This document shows positions 11,171 to 25,600 of a stretch of 64,000 nt of DNA, piece by piece. Position numbers and translations under genes: made by a program. The stretch lies in NCBI GenBank assembly GCA_022225965.2, contig JAKJXP020000143.1, positions 1-64,000 of the forward strand, in the 5' to 3' direction. The notes below the pieces were generated by a model. The model saw only the letters and a program-made list of their open reading frames with translations. It made no database searches and was not told the DNA's origin. Each line of letters begins with the position of its first letter. Within the stretch, counting starts at the first letter, position 1. Origin of the DNA: Diatrype stigma (lineage: Eukaryota > Ascomycota > Sordariomycetes > Xylariales > Diatrypaceae).

Positions 11171-12558
11171 ACCTACCTTTTTTCTTACCCTTATACCCTC
11201 CCAAGACTTATCTTTACATAATTCTCATATACATCGTAAGCTTTATATTTCATTCGTACCCTTGGATTAAGCACATCCTTTCCGAGAATAACGGACGCCA
11301 TTTCTCCTCCTCGTATTAATACGACATTACCACTTCCCTTTCCGGGCGCGGGCTCCAAAAAAACTTGCTTCCATTATACCGGTAAACCTGTTCATAATAA
11401 CAAACACCTAGCCTAAAGCTATTCCTTTTAATTTGAAAAAAAAACGGCTACAAGTAATTACAAACCTATCGCCTTAAAAAGGCAAAAATCGGAAGAACGG
11501 TTCCAAAGTAACCTTTAGGGGCCCTTAAAAAAACCCCTAACTAAGTTTATCTTAACGGTAATTAAAAGCATTCGTAAGAAAAACCAAAAAATCCGAATTA
11601 AATTCGAAATATTTACGGGGTTTTCTTTATTTCTTAATATAACCCTTAAAGGCTTTCTGTAATTAATACATTTACGTTAATTTAAAACAACTTATTATTA
11701 TATTAAACAGCTTATTATGCAATTAACAGAAATAAAAAATCCGGAAAACATACATTTTTCGGCTAAGGCATTTTAATTAAATAAAAAACGCACCTTTATA
11801 TAATTAAGGCATGCCCTTTTACTTATTTCTTCGGAAAACCTAATCGATTTAACGCCAAATAAATTCTATAACTTCTCTTTCTTTATTATTATGTTAAAAC
11901 GTAGCAATAAAAGCATTACATTAATAGCCGATATATATATAAACTTTATTGCTAACATAATTATACCGGCTTTTTTTTCATTAGGAAATAGCTCTTTTTT
12001 TAATTATATATAGTCGTTATAAAGCTTAAAAATAAAAAAAGTTAAAGAATGAACCAACGTTACGCGAAAATCCAAAAAAATAAAAAGGTAAAGATATTTA
12101 CCTCTTTAATTTCTTAATAAAGAAAATAAATAACCGCCTTTTTATTCGATTTAAATTAAAGTATAAATGAAATACGTTCGGCTTAATTAACGTTTGCGTT
12201 AACGTAATCGATTTTATTAAATTGGATTTACGGAAAGTTATTAACGCTTAAAGAATTAAAACTAAATAAACCTTTCGTTTACGAAATAATGCCGTCCGTT
12301 ATTACATTTTAAAGCAAACGATAATTATGCCAGGCTTCGTAATCGAAAGAACGAAAAATCAGCATATTTATATCTTTATTAAAGTTTTTAAGGTTCTTTA
12401 TATAAGAACAAAACCGAAATTTATCGACGAAGTTATTAAGGCGGAAATAATAACGCAAATAAGGATTTAATTCATTTCATTTTCCCGCTTTAAACGATAA
12501 GTTTTAGGCGCCTTAATTTAAAAATAAATGGCGGCATTCTTATAAATAATTAAACGCT
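11171..12558 (+). mobile_element. LINE L4, diverged subfamily, 5' part
   Basis: It has the LINE 5' UTR landmarks in order (TTCTTACCC, CCAAGACTT, ACATAATTCTC, ATCGTAAGCTTTA) followed by ORF1-like sequence, but with many differences from L5-L9 that are not simple C/T changes. It is therefore an older or separate subfamily. It ends at about 12558, where SINE S3 starts within the ORF1 region. The rest of L4 is not found beyond S3. Confidence 0.65.
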
Positions 12559-12730
12559 TTAACTATTTAAATAAATGGTTAAATTATTCGTACCTTAGTT
12601 AAGTTTATTTAGTCCAGTAATTGCTGCGGTAAGTAACGATTTGGCTTATTAAAGTACGCAGCTACTAAACCGCGTATATACGACGTAAACCGAACGGGCC
12701 TTGCTTTACGTATTCCCGACGCCGCCAGCA
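12559..12730 (+). mobile_element. SINE S3, 5' part
   Basis: A RIP-altered SINE head (ACTATTTAAATAAATGGTTAA for ACCACCTGGATAAGTGGTTAA), then CAGTAATTGCTGCGG and CCGACGCCGCCAGC. It breaks at 12730 and resumes at 25995 after the nested insertions. The duplication CCCGACGCCGCCAGYA is at 12715-12730 and 25995-26010. Unlike S1, S2, S4 and S5, this copy is clearly damaged by RIP. Confidence 0.75.
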
Positions 12731-12748
12731 TCTCTTATGTTAGATTCC
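12731..12748 (+). mobile_element. LINE tail T1, first 18 bp
   Basis: TCTCTTATGTTAGATTCC is the start of a 5'-truncated LINE 3' end whose remainder is 25783-25994. Full-length LINE L5 is inserted here, duplicating CTTATGTYARAYYCC (12734-12748 and 25768-25782; all differences are transitions). Confidence 0.7.
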
Positions 12749-13126
12749 CATATCCTTTTATAACTCTCTTTTCTTATCCCTATATTCTGCCAAGACTTTT
12801 TTTTTTTTTTTTGCACAGTTCTTTTTTATATCGTGAGCTTTATCCTTATATTTGCCTTTGAATTAGGCAAACCTCCCGAAGATGTCGGATACCGTTTATT
12901 TTTAACGGCCCTTAATCCTCCCGCAATAAACCTTCGAAATAGGCCTTAAGAGACCGGCTCTTATTATTCCTATAAATTCATTTACGATGGCTAATAATAA
13001 TAATAATAACGGCAAGGCCATTTTTTTTTTTTCGTTTTAAGGAGGCCAAACGACAAAACGGCAACAACAAGACCTGGCGTTTCGAAAAGATATAAGTTTT
13101 AGGGAAACCTTTTTATCTAATTCCTT
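12749..13126 (+). mobile_element. LINE L5, 5' UTR segment
   Basis: First ~378 bp of a full-length LINE, starting CATATCCTTTTATAACTCTC. It contains the conserved CCAAGAC, TCGTGAGCTTTATCC and a CGATGGCTAATAATAAT run. It is interrupted by L6 and resumes at 19642. The summed L5 segments come to about 6.5 kb, the family's full length. Confidence 0.8.
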
Positions 13127-13659
13127 TATCCTTTTATAATTTTCCTTTCCTATTCTTATACTTTATTAAGACTTTTTTTTACACAGTTCTTTCTTATATT
13201 GTGAGCTTTATTCTTATACTTGCCTTTGAATCAAGCAAACCCTTCGAAGATATCGGATACCGTCTATTTTTAGCGGTCCTTAATCCCTTCGTAATAAATA
13301 CCCGGAACAGGTCTTAAAAGACCGGCTCCCGTTATATTTATAAATCCATTTATGATGGCTAATAATAACGGCAATAACCTAAAGGCCATTTTTTTCGTTT
13401 TAAGAAGGCCAAACGAAAAAACGGCAGTAACAAAGCCTGGTGTTCCGAAAAAATATAAGTCCCAGGGAAACCTTTTTATTTAATTCCCTTTGGGAACTTC
13501 CAAAGACCCTTTAGTAAACTTTATTTTGGCTGCGGTCAAACTAGTACGTAAGAAAAAGGAATAAAGTATCCGAATTAAATTCGAGGTGCTTATAATTTAT
13601 TTTTTATTTCTCGATACCGTCCGAAACGTATTTTAGTAATCCATGCTTATGTATTAATA

Positions 13660-15560
13660 ATGAGCCCGGCTGGCGCATTAATAAATCAAATAATTAATCG
13701 TAAGCCTAGCGGACGCAAAAAGCCCGAAGGACTTTTTTTTTTTTTTTTTTATATTATGCGCTTTAAGATAGGTGGCCTAGCTGCTTTCCGTTACGTTTTT
13801 TTTCCGCCAATACCGCCGGAAGATCCTATCGATTTCGTTTTTGACGAATCCCCTAAAAGTACGCCCTTATTTCGCGAACGACGTATATTTTTTGTATCGC
13901 ACCCTTTAAAAAGTATAGCCATATTAGCGCCATCGCCGTTTGTATTATCTCGCCTTTAGTTTTAATCGTATATAACGGCAGCCCGTTTTAGGAATGGGAA
14001 AGCCCAGGCCTGGACCAACGTAGCAAGAAAACCTAAGAAAGGCATGCGACTTGTAAGCCTTAGCCTTAACCGATTAATACAATTCTAGCCCGCGGAAAAG
14101 GCCGATAACCGCCTTTTTTTCCGATTTATTCCTAATTATTTATGGTACGCTTTGCGATTTGCGGACGTACGAGCCATAATAATGGATATTTTAAAATTCG
14201 ATTTATGTAAAATTATTAATGCTTAAAAGGTTAAAACCGAATAAGCAATACGTTTTCGTAATAATATTACTAAGTAGCACATTCTTAACGAAGCCTTTAA
14301 AATAAAGGGCCTAATTATTAAAAAAGCCAAGGATTGGCATACATATATCCTAATTAGGATTTCCGAAAAATTCCGTATTTATATAGGCCTTTAATTCATA
14401 AATACGGTTATTAGGGCTAAAATCGTAACTTAAACGGGAATTGATTTCATTTTTTTATATCGCTTTAGGCGGCAAGTGCCGGACGCTTCGATTTAGGAAT
14501 GGGTCGTGGCATTCTTTTAAGTCGTTAAACGTTTTAGGATATTTGGCTTCCGTTCGGAAAAACTTATTACCAGGATTTCCAAAATTACATAATATCAGAT
14601 CTGCCTAGGTTTCTATAATGGACGATATTGCAACAACGACTTACGTTATTAATAATATAGCAAGGATTATAAAGTATATGAGGCTATCTATTAAAAAGGC
14701 ATTTACGAAAATAAGGTTAAATGTTCCAATTATCGCGGCCCTTATAAATTCGACTCGCTGGCATATCCGATTTGATTAATAAAAAAAAACGGCAAAATTA
14801 TCCGACCGACCAAACAATAACTAGCCGAAATACGATAATTGGGCGAATAATAATATAACAAAGTGCTACGGAAAAAAAAAATTTAACCGGCATAGCCGGC
14901 CTAGGCCCAAGTAACGATTTAGGACCAGGCCTAAGCTTAAATTACAGTATCCGCCATAAGAATAAAAAAAAAGAATAACCTTATGGGGTCTTCCATTCCG
15001 GTAGGCCCTAGGATCCCTAGGAGACCTCGACTGCTTTTTTCCTTTCCGCCGTTACAAATAATACGACGGATACCGCCCTAATCTTCCATTTTCGCCCCCG
15101 TTTCCGTTTCCGTTTATATCGCTGCTGTTGCTACTATTGCTGCCGACGCTAGCGTAACCAGGAATACAAAAGATAAGGGGAAAAACGGCGAGGACGTTTA
15201 TATCGACGACGCCGAAAAAAGAGGGAACGATCCTTTATACGACGACGAAGGGGAAACAAAAGAGTATCCCATTCCGGCAGGCCCCTTTATTTTAAACGTT
15301 ACGTAAATAACGGATAAACGTTAGGCCCGATTCCGCGAAGCCATCGCCAGAAATGCCCTCGTAATAGGGGCTAACGATAATATCGACGAACTAACAAATA
15401 TCCCCCGTTTGCAGGTAAGAAATGCGATTTTATAATATATTTACGAATAAAACTTTAGAAGTATTACGACCGGAATAGATATCGCTGAAATCGCTAGGCT
15501 CAACGACAAGCAGCGACGACGAAAGGAACAAAATAACAACCCCTAATAATAACGGAACGC
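13660..15560 (+). pseudogene. LINE L6 ORF1 (Gag-like, CCHC)
   Basis: An open piece from 13660 to 13959 contains IPPEDPIDFVFDESPKSTP and RERRIFFVSH and ends at a TAG replacing a Gln codon; the frame continues as RFRNGKAQAWTNVARKPKK. At about 14590-14760 three zinc-knuckle-like units can be read through stops: CLGFYNGRYC, then KVKCSNYRGPYKFDSLAYP, with Cys/His partly turned into Tyr. After it comes a Pro/Ser-rich segment and an acidic stretch (DVYIDDAEKRGNDPLYDDEG, ~15199-15258). Tad-type ORF1 proteins bind the element RNA. The true start codon is uncertain and the boundary with ORF2 was estimated by eye. Confidence 0.6.
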
Positions 15561-15599
15561 CCGCTAAGTTTTAGGAGCAGCATCGCCCGATTTTCCAAA

Positions 15600-18500
15600 C
15601 AATTGCTTATAATATAGGTTAATATCCATAAAAAAAGAAAAAAGAGCATTATATATAATATAATACTTAAAACGGCAAACGACGCAAAGGCGGATGTCGT
15701 ATTAATATAAGAACCATGGATAATAATATTTTATAATAAAAGACAAACCAAAACCCATTTCCGATACGACATTTTTTTACCGGTAAAAAACTGGACGAAA
15801 TATTCCAAAGTATTTATATACGTCCGAAAAAACCTACGGCTTAATACCGCACAATTGCGCTTTTTCGTTATTAAAAATGCGGTAATAATACAGATTAACG
15901 ACGTTATTATTAGGAACGTTTATTTAAACGGCGGCGTATTTTATGCATTATTAACGGAATTCGAATAATAAGAACCAGGCTTTCGAAAAGTAATAATAGG
16001 CGATTTTAATGCAATATACTAAACGTAGCAACCGTAATAACGCAAGCGGTATAACGGTTCCGGACAAAAAGTGGCGGATTAATTCGAAAGCTAGGACTTT
16101 CAGGTTTTTAACGAAAATGAACCTACGTATTATTTAGGGAATATTATCGACCTTATGGCATTTAATATTCCAGAAAACTCGGCTGGAATGGATAGCAATA
16201 TATATATTAATTCGGACCATTATATTTTAATCGGCAGAATATTAATTGGCAAACCGATTAAGGTTTTTAAGTCGAAGCTTATTTTTCTTTTAAACGCGGC
16301 TTTGAAATTTTTTTAACTTATTTATATATATTAAATAAAATAGCCGGCCGTATTTGCGTTAATACAAAAATGCGAAAATTTAATCCGCCGCTTATTAAAT
16401 ACGCTTAATTAAGCAATGAAGGCGTCGGGCAAGTTTAGACATAACCGCGGACGAAACGCGTCTTGATGGATCGACGAGTGCGATAAGGTTACCAAACGAA
16501 TGCGTTAATTGGCAACGGAAAATGAAATTCCGGACCCGGATACGGCAAGGAAACATAAATCTACTATCCGACGCGCAAAAAAGTTATATTAAGAACGACG
16601 GATAGCTAATGCCATTTCGGATAAATTAATTTATAATATAATAGGCTGGCATAAATTTAAAAATAACTTCCGAATTCCTTTAATAATAAACGGAAACCGA
16701 ATAATAACCGATACGAAAGAAAAAATTTAATATTTTCGGTATAAGGTCCTTGTTTTTTAGGCCGACGAAGAGAACATTAAGGACCCGTAGCGCCTGCTTA
16801 AGCCTTACGACCTTAACCCTTTCGTTTCCGACTTTCGGACATCCGCATATACGCATGAATCCATTTCTTGGGATTTATCGGTTATAATGGCGAAAGTTAA
16901 GAACGTTTATATTAAAACCCCCAATACGGCTCCGGAAAAAAACGGACTGATGGCCTTATTATTTTAATACGTATGGCCGGCCATTAAAGACGCAGTCCGT
17001 ACGCTTTATAAAAGGTATTTACGATACGAATACCATTTAATGCCATTTTATACTATTAAGGTTGTTATATTCCCAAAAAATAAGCAAGTCCGACTTTACG
17101 GCAGTAAAATCCTAACGCCTTATTTTCCTTTTCTTTTGCTTAAATAAGGGCTTAAAGCGACTAATTGCTAAACGCATATTAATAATAACCATTCGTAAAG
17201 ATATTATTAATACCTAACAATTTGGAGCCTTACTTAAAAGGTCGGTTTTAAATTTAATAACGTACATTATATATAACGTAAAAACAGTTTTCGCCCAGAA
17301 TAAAGTTATATCGTTTTTAATTTTAAACGTTACTGGCGCTTTTAATGCGGTATTGCGTAATAAATTGGTATTTCGATTTCGGCAATAAAAATGGAATTAC
17401 TTATTAATTAAATGGATCGATTCGTTTATAATTAACCGCTCCATATTTATACGAATGAAAGATGTTATTATAAATTCCGGTCCTTTATTTTGCGGCGTTC
17501 CTTAAAGCTTTTTAATATTTCTAATATTATTTATGCTATATACGGAACCTTTTTTTCGAAAAGGCGCCCCATTAATTCGCTTTGGATATGCCGACGATAT
17601 AGCAATATTACGTACAGGCAAAATTATAACAAAAATCTTTGCTTTATTAATAATTAATGTTTCGAATATTCTTAATTAAAGACGGAAAAACGCCTTTATT
17701 TTCGATTCAGCCAAAAACGATCTTAAGCATTTTTATAAAAGCCGGACTTCCTTAAACGTTCCAGTTATTGCGGGAAATTTTGGGATATATTCATTTAATG
17801 AAGCAATTAAATGGCTGGGAGTTTTTTTCGACTTTAAGCTTAGCTTTAAAAAATACGTATCCAAATGGGCTGCTAAGGCCTTATGCGTCGCCAATTACAT
17901 CCGTTACCTTAATAAAATAGCGAAAGGATTATTACCAAATAAAACCGTAATGGCAGCAAAAGCTTACGTATTTCCGGTAGCTATTTATGGTACAAAAGCC
18001 TAGTATCCAGGAAAAAAGCGCCCAACGATTAAAGGATAGGGTCTTGCATTTATAAGCATCCTAAAATATTTCGCAATTTCCGACAAGCCATTTAGAATCG
18101 CCGTTAAGGCAATACTCCTAATTTGGCGCATTATTAATATTCCCATTTTATATCGTAAATCCGGCATTCCTCTTATGGAAGTGGTATACGAATAAATACG
18201 AAAACGATACGTTATTCGGCTCCGTAGCTTAAACCCGGCTTATTCGGTCGTATAACGCATTAATTAACCAAAAGAACGTTGGCTTATGCGATTACAATTA
18301 GCGTCGGACTTAGCGGCAAAATATTCCCGTCTTTTATTCCTAAATAGGAAATGGCCAGATAAGCCGCTATTCGTTTTAACCGACAAAAAGAAAAAAAAGG
18401 ATGCCCATAAAAGGTAATTCGAATCCGTTCCTTTTCGAAACCTAGTTATTTACTTTAATGGTTTTAGGGTCGACCGAATTAGCTAGGGCTTTATCGCTTA

Positions 18501-19317
18501 TTAAGATAACAAACGTTTATATGTAACCAATGGATTATTTTTAAACGCAAAAGTTTTCGACGGTAAAGTAATAACCGCATATAAGGCGGCTTAATGGGCA
18601 AAAAACGTATGATACGACTTGAACCTTTTTCTTATAGGCCTATATTTTTGTATCGATAATACGGCAATTATTCGATATATTCTCGGATATCCATCGAATA
18701 ATTTTTAACGAAACTTTTTAAATTTTTACTAAGCGGTTTTTCGAATACGTCTCTTTTTTTATTCCTTTTTTGTTCAATAAGCCCCCGAATACGTCGAAAT
18801 CGAAGGTAACGAGGCCGCAAACGCCTAAGCCAAATTCGGCGCGGAGCGACCGGCCATCGACGACGACAATTACATTACCGGCACCATAACCCTTTTTTAC
18901 TTTCGACGTATTAGCCGGAAGAAACGTTTATTTATCTTTTCCGCTTGGTGGTTTTATAATATATTCCTTTTATATTAACGATAAAGATTCGAAGCAAGAA
19001 AGCCCTCCAAGAAGCTTTTTTTTATTCGAATAACTTTGTATCGTTTTTTCGTAAAGCGTTCCGGCTATGGGGACTTTATTAATTATTATATACGTTTTTA
19101 TTACCCTAAGGACTTTGTTATTAAGTATCGATGCCGTTGCGGTGCTAAAAAAAAACCAGGCTATGTCGCCTCTTGCGACTTATTTCAGGGCATCCTCCGG
19201 ACCTTAGGGATTCGGTACGGACGCGAAGCGGACGAACTTTTCGGCCATAACGACTACCGAAACTTCGCAGTCTTTATCGAAAAGGCGCATTCCTATAAGA
19301 CGCTAGCGAAAAAGTAA
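15600..19317 (+). pseudogene. LINE L6 ORF2: endonuclease-RT-RNase H
   Basis: Domains in order: an APE-type endonuclease, with GDFNA at 15999-16013, NIIDLMAFNIP near 16140 and SDHY near 16212-16223; a reverse transcriptase with KTPNTAPEKNGL (~16912), LFCGVP (~17489) and YADD at 17587-17598, then ANYIRYLNK; an RNase H around 18440-18840 (DNTAIIR, EIEGNEAANA); and a Cys/His tail. The enzyme would nick target DNA and copy the element RNA at the nick. Many TAA/TAG codons at Gln/Trp positions make this copy inactive. The last 93 codons (19036-19317) are open. Confidence 0.85.
19036..19317 (+). pseudogene. ORF2 C-terminal Cys/His domain, open piece
   Basis: An open 93-residue end of ORF2. Residues ~35-50 read CRCGAKKKPGYVASC, a Cys-rich motif (one His probably mutated to Tyr) as found behind RNase H in Tad1-clade LINEs. 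A conserved LFGHNDYRNFAVFIEKA segment follows and the natural stop is at 19315. The same region can be read, more damaged, at 6830-7075, 25190-25450 and 35780-36050. Confidence 0.75.
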
Positions 19318-19641
19318 AATAATAATATGTCTGGATATCGCTTTAAAGGATAGGTAACGGACGATGGCAAGGCTTCGGAGGGAAATAACCATTCGTCGGG
19401 AAAATAAAAACCATTTCTTATGTTAAGACCTTAATACGTTCGCGTTTTGTTTTGGGCCTACCTATTCGGGCCCGCCTTTTGATATTCCAGCCGTTTTATA
19501 TATTATATAATATCGGGCCTTATGTAGTTTTAATTATCCTATAAACCTTTTATATTCCCTTTGGAAATGGCCTATATGTAATTAAATACATTAATTAAAT
19601 AGGTCCATCCGGACGTAAAAATATATCATCATTATCATTAT

Positions 19642-22600
19642 TATCCAACTCCCCTTAGGGATTTCCAAAGATTCCCCAGCAAACTTTATTTTGGCTGCAG
19701 TTAGATTGGTACGTAAAAAGAAGAAATAAAGCACCCGAGCTAAATTCGAAATGTTTATAACTTATTCTTTATTTCTGGATACCGTTTGCGACGCATTTTA
19801 ATAACCCATGCTTACGTATTAATAATGGGTCCAATTAATATACTAATAAATTAAGCAGTTTATTATAAACTTGGCTAATACAAAGAGCCCAAAAAACTTT
19901 AATTCTCTTTATGCCATTCGTATAAAGACAAAAGGCCTAGCCGCTTTTCGTTACGCTTTTTTATCGCTAATATTACCGGAAGACCCTATTGACCTCGTCT
20001 TTAACGAATTCCCTAAAAATACGCTTCCATTCCAAAATAAATAGCGACGTATTTCCTTTGCATCATACTTATTAAAATCCGCTGTTACGTTATTAACGCC
20101 ATTTTCGTTACGGTTATATGTAACGGCAGCCCGCTTTAAATCCGATAACGCCCAGGAATAAATTAACGTTAAAAGGAAGCTTAAAGAAATAAGGAAAACA
20201 GGCCTTAATTAATTGACGTAACCTTAATCCGCAAAAAAAGCCGATAACCGATTTTTTTTACGCTTTATTTTAAATTATCCATAACATGCTTTACGTCCCG
20301 TAAACGTTCGGGCTATAATAGTTAATACCTTAAAGCTTAATCTGCGAAAAATTATCGACGCTTAAGAAATTAGGACCGGCTGAATTTTACGATTCCGCAA
20401 TAATACCGCTAAGCAATACATTTTTAATAAGACCTCCAAAATAAAGGGCTTAATTATCGAAAAAGCTAAAAACTGATATACCTACATCTTAATCGGGATC
20501 CTAAAGGAATTTCGCATTCATATAGGCCCTTAATTTATTAATTCGATTATTAAAGCCGAAATTATAGCCTAAACGGACGTCGACCCTATTTCCTTATATC
20601 GCTTTAAGCGATACGTACCGGATGCCCCGACCCAGGAATGGATCGTAGCGTTTCTTTAAACCGTTAAACGCTTTAAAATATTCGGTTTCCGCTTAAGAAA
20701 GCTTATTATTAGGATTCTTAAAATTATATAATGCCAGATTTATTTGGACTTTTATAATGGGCGTTATTGCAATAACGACTTATGCTGCTAATAATGCAAT
20801 AAAGGATACAAAATATACGAAATTACCCGTTAAAAGGGCGTTTGCGAAAACGAAGTTAAATGTTTTAATTGCCGCGATTCTTACAAATACGACTCGTTAA
20901 TATATCCGGCCCGATTAATAAAGAAGGATAATAAAATCGTCCGGCCAATTAGGCAATAGCTGGCCGAAATTAAATAATTAAGCGAATAATAATATAACAA
21001 AGTGCTACGGAAAAAAAAAACCTAATAACCGGCATAACAGGCTTAAATCCAAATACCGGCTTAAATTTAAACATAAACCTCGATATTTGCTAACAGAGCA
21101 GAAAAGAAAAATAACCTTATAGGATCCTTTATTCCGGCGGGCCCTAAAATCCCCAGGGGACCTCGATCGCCTTTCCCCTTTCCGCCGTTATAAACAGCAC
21201 GACGAATACCATTTTAATCCTTTATTTCCGTTCCCGCTTCCGCTTTTGCTTTCGTTCCTGCTTATATCGCTGTTATTGCCGCTGCCGTCGTTATTACCGT
21301 AACCATAAATACGATTAAAAAAAATAGCAAAAAAAACGAAAAAAACGAAAAGGACACTTATATCGATAACGCCGAAAAAAAAAGGAACGACCCTTTATAC
21401 GACGACGACGACGACGAAAAAAAAACAAAGGAATATCCCATACCAACGGGCCCCCTTACCTTAAACGTTATCCAAGCAACAAACAAGCGCTTAATCCGAT
21501 TTCGTAAAGCCATTGCTAAAAACGCTTTAATAATAGGAATTAATGATAATATTAATAAGTTAACAAATACTTTCCGTTCGCGCAAAAAAATCCCCCTTAA
21601 AGAAAAATCCGATCCTTACAATTAGGAAACCGACGAAAAAAAAAAGCGCGATACGTTCGGAAAAAAACAAACTTCTACGACCGCTGGAAATAACGAAACA
21701 ATCCCGGCCCTTTTATAGCAATACCGCCCGACTTTTTAAACAGCTGCTTATAATATAAATCAATACCCGCAAAAAAAAAAAAAAAGGTACTATATACGAT
21801 ATAGCACTTAAAACGGTAAACGATATAAAAACGGACGTCGTATTAATATAAAAGCCGTAAATTATAATATCCTACGGCAAACGCCAAATTAAAATCCATC
21901 TTCAATATAATACATTCTTGCCGATAAAACATTAAACAAAACATCCCAAAATCCTTACATACGTCCGGAAAAATCCAACCTTTAATACCGTATAATTACG
22001 GCCCTTTATTATTAAAAACGCGATTATAATACAAATTAACGACGTTATTATCGGAAACATTTATCTCGATAGCGGAACGCCTTACGTTTTGCTCGCCGAA
22101 TTGGAGCAATAAACGCTTGGCCCCCAAAAAGTAATAACAAAAAGTTTCAACGCCATTTATTAAACGTAATAGCCGTAATAACGACGACGATACAACGGAT
22201 TAAGGCAAAAAATAACGAATTGGTTTAAAAGCTAAAACCTTCAGGTCCTTAATAAAGACGAGCCTACGTATTATTTAAGCAATATTATCGACTTTATGGC
22301 TTTTAATATATTAAAGAATACAATAAAAATCGATAATAACATATATACGAATTTCAATTATTATACGCTAATTAATAAAGTACCGATTAACAAATCCGCC
22401 AAAATCCTTAAATTCAAATTTATTTTCCCGCTAAATGCGGCTTTAAAATTCTCCCAATTTATTTATACGTATTGAATTAAAAGGCTTACGATATTCGCGT
22501 TAACTTAAAAATGCGAAAACCTAACTTTCCGGCTATTAGAAACGCTTAATCGCGCAATAAAGGCATTAAAAAAACCTAAATACAACCGCAAACGAAATGC

Positions 22601-25600
22601 GTCGTAATAAACGGAAAAATGCAACGATATTACCAAACGGATGCAATAATCGGCGGCAAATAACGGAGTTCCGAACTCGGATACGGCGAAAAAACATAAG
22701 TCCATTATTTAACGAATAAAAAAGCAATACTGGAAACGGCAAATAATTAGCGTTATTTTAAATAAGTTAATTTATAATATAATAAGCTAATACAAGCTTA
22801 AAAATAACTTCCGAGTTTTCTTAATAATAAACGGGAACCGAATAATAACAAATACGGAAAAAAAAATCAATTATTTCCGATATAAAGTCCTCGTTCCATA
22901 AGCAAACGGCAAAAATATCGACGACCCGTAACGTTCATTCGAATTCCACGACTTAAATCCCTTTTCGGCCGATTCCGCGGCTATCGTCCATATACATAAA
23001 TTAATCCCTTAAAACTGAACAATAACGATGGCGAAAATAAAGGACGTTTATATCAAAACTTTTAATACGGCCCCGGAAAAAAATAGGCTAACGGCTTTAT
23101 TACTCCAATACGTATAGCCGGCCATTAAAGACGTTATTTGCACTTTATACGAAGGATGCCTGCAGCATAAATATTACCTTATGCTTTTCCGTATTGCAAA
23201 GGTCGTTATGCTTTTTAAGATAAATAAAAGCGACTTTACGGCAGTAAAATCCTAGCGCTTTATTTTCCTTTTTTCTTGCTTCGAAAAGGGCCTCGAACGG
23301 CTAATTATTAAGCGCATATCGATAACAGCCATACGTAAAAGCGTTATTAGTACTTAACAATTCGACGCGTTATTTAAAAAGTCGGCATTAAATTTGGCAT
23401 CCTGCATTATATATAACGTAAAAACGGCCTTTGCTTAAAACAAAGTTGCATCGTTCTTAATATTAAACGTTATAGGCGCCTTTAACGCAATATTACGCGG
23501 CAAATTAATATTTCGATTGCAGCAATAAAAATAGGACTACTTATTAATTAAATGGATCGATTTATTTATAACTAATCGCTTCGCGTTTATTTAAATAAAA
23601 AACGTTACTATAAATCCTGGCCCCTTATTTTGCGGTATCCCTTAAGGTTTTCTAATATTCCCAATACTATTTATGCTATATACGGAACCCCTTTTTCGGA
23701 AAAGCGCCCCGTTAATCCGCTTCGGATATGCCGACGATATAACGATATTACATACAAACAAAACCACGACCGAAATTTCCGCCCTATTAACAGCCGACGT
23801 TTCAAATACCCTAAACTGGAAACGAAAAAATGCCCTCATTTTCGACCCAGCCAAAAGCGATCTTAAGTATTTTTATAAAAGCCGGACCCCTTTAAACGTA
23901 CCGGTTATTGCGGGAAATTTTGAAATATATCCATTTAATAAAGCAATTAAATGGTTAAAAATTTTCTTCGATTTCAAATTTAATTTTAAAAAGTACGTAT
24001 TTAAATGGGCCGCTAAAGCTTTACGGATCGCCAATTATATCCGCTACCTTAATAAAGTAACGAAAGGATTATTACCGAATAAAACCGCGATAGCAATAAA
24101 GGCTTACATAATATCAATAATCATATACAGCGCAAAAGCTTGGTATTCAAAAAAAAAACGCCCAGCGATTAAAAAATAAGGATTCGCGTCTACTAACGTC
24201 TTAAAATACTTCGCAATTTCCGACAAACCATTTAGGGTTACCGTTAAAGCAATCCTTTTAATTTGGCGTACCATTAACGTCCCTATTTTATACCGCAAAT
24301 CAAGCATTCCTTCCGTAAAAGTAATATACGAATAAATACGAAAACGATACGTTATCCAATTCCGTAGCTTAAATCCGGCCTATCCGATTATTTAACGTAT
24401 TAATTAACCAAAAGAACGTTAGCCTATGCGATTATAATTAACGTTAAACCTAGCGGCAGTTTATTTCCGCCTCTTATTTTTAAATAGGAAATAACCAAAT
24501 AAGCCGTTGCCCGTTTTAGCCGATAAAAAAAAAAGAAAAAACGCCTATAAAAAATAATTTAAATCCGTTCCTTTTCGAAATTTGGTTATTTACTTTAATG
24601 GTTTCAAAATCGACCGGATTAATTAGGGCTTCGTTGCTTATTAAAGCGATAAACGCCTATATGCAGCCAATAAATTATTTTTAAACGCAAAAGTTTTCGA
24701 TGGTAAAATAATAATCGCACGTAAAGCGGCATAATAGGCAAAAAACGCTTAGTACGATCTGGAACCCCTTCCAATAGGTTTACATTTTTATATAAATAAT
24801 ACGGCAATTATTCGATATATTTTTGGATATTTTTTGAATAACTCCTAACAAGACTTCTTAATTTTTTATTAAGTAATTTTCCGAATACGCCCCTTTTCTT
24901 ATTCTTTTTCCGTCCAATAAACTTCCGGATACGTCGAAATCGAAAGCAACGAAGCTGCAAACGCCCAAGTTAAATTAAACGCGAAACGGCCGGCCATCGA
25001 CGACAACGACCACATTACCGATATTATAACCTTTATTCATTTTAAACGCATTAGCCGGAAAAAACGTTCATTTATTTTTTTTACCTAATAATCCCGTAAT
25101 ATATTCCCTTTATACTAAAAATGGGAACTCGAAGTAAATAAGCCCCTTAAAAAGCTTTTTTTTATTCGCATAATACTGCACCGCCTTTTTGCGAAACGTT
25201 TTGGCTATAAGAATTTCGCTAGCTACCATAAGCGCTTTAAATATCCCGACGCCGTCGAAAGGTACCATTGTTGTTACGGAAAAAAAAAAAAACCAGGTTA
25301 TATTATTTCCTATAACCTATTTTAAAATGCCCTCCGGTCCTTAAGGATTCGGGCAAAACACGAAACGAACGAACTTTTCGGCTATAACGGCCACCGAAAC
25401 TTCGCCGCCTTTATCGAAAAGGTCCGTCCATATAAATCGGCAAAGGAATAAATTATAATACATTAAATCCGATCTAAAGAAATAATAAAAATAATAAGGC
25501 TTAAAAAAAATAAACCACCCTAACGGAAAATAAAAACTTTTTCCTATATTAAATCCTAATACGCTTACGCTTTGTTTTAGGCTTGCCCATCCGGGTCCGT

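Larger units (their letters stand above)
13127..19641 (+). mobile_element. Full-length Tad1-like LINE L6 (reference copy)
   Basis: An uninterrupted 6.5-kb non-LTR retrotransposon. It has a 5' UTR (~13127-13650), ORF1 with CCHC knuckles, and ORF2 with APE endonuclease, RT, RNase H and a C-terminal Cys/His motif. The 3' UTR carries the (RIP-weakened) hairpin region and ends in a TCATCATTATCATTATTA tail. It sits inside L5 with a 13-bp target duplication (13114-13126 and 19642-19654) whose two copies differ at four positions, all C/T. It carries fewer RIP mutations than L8 or L7, making it the best template for the family. Confidence 0.9.
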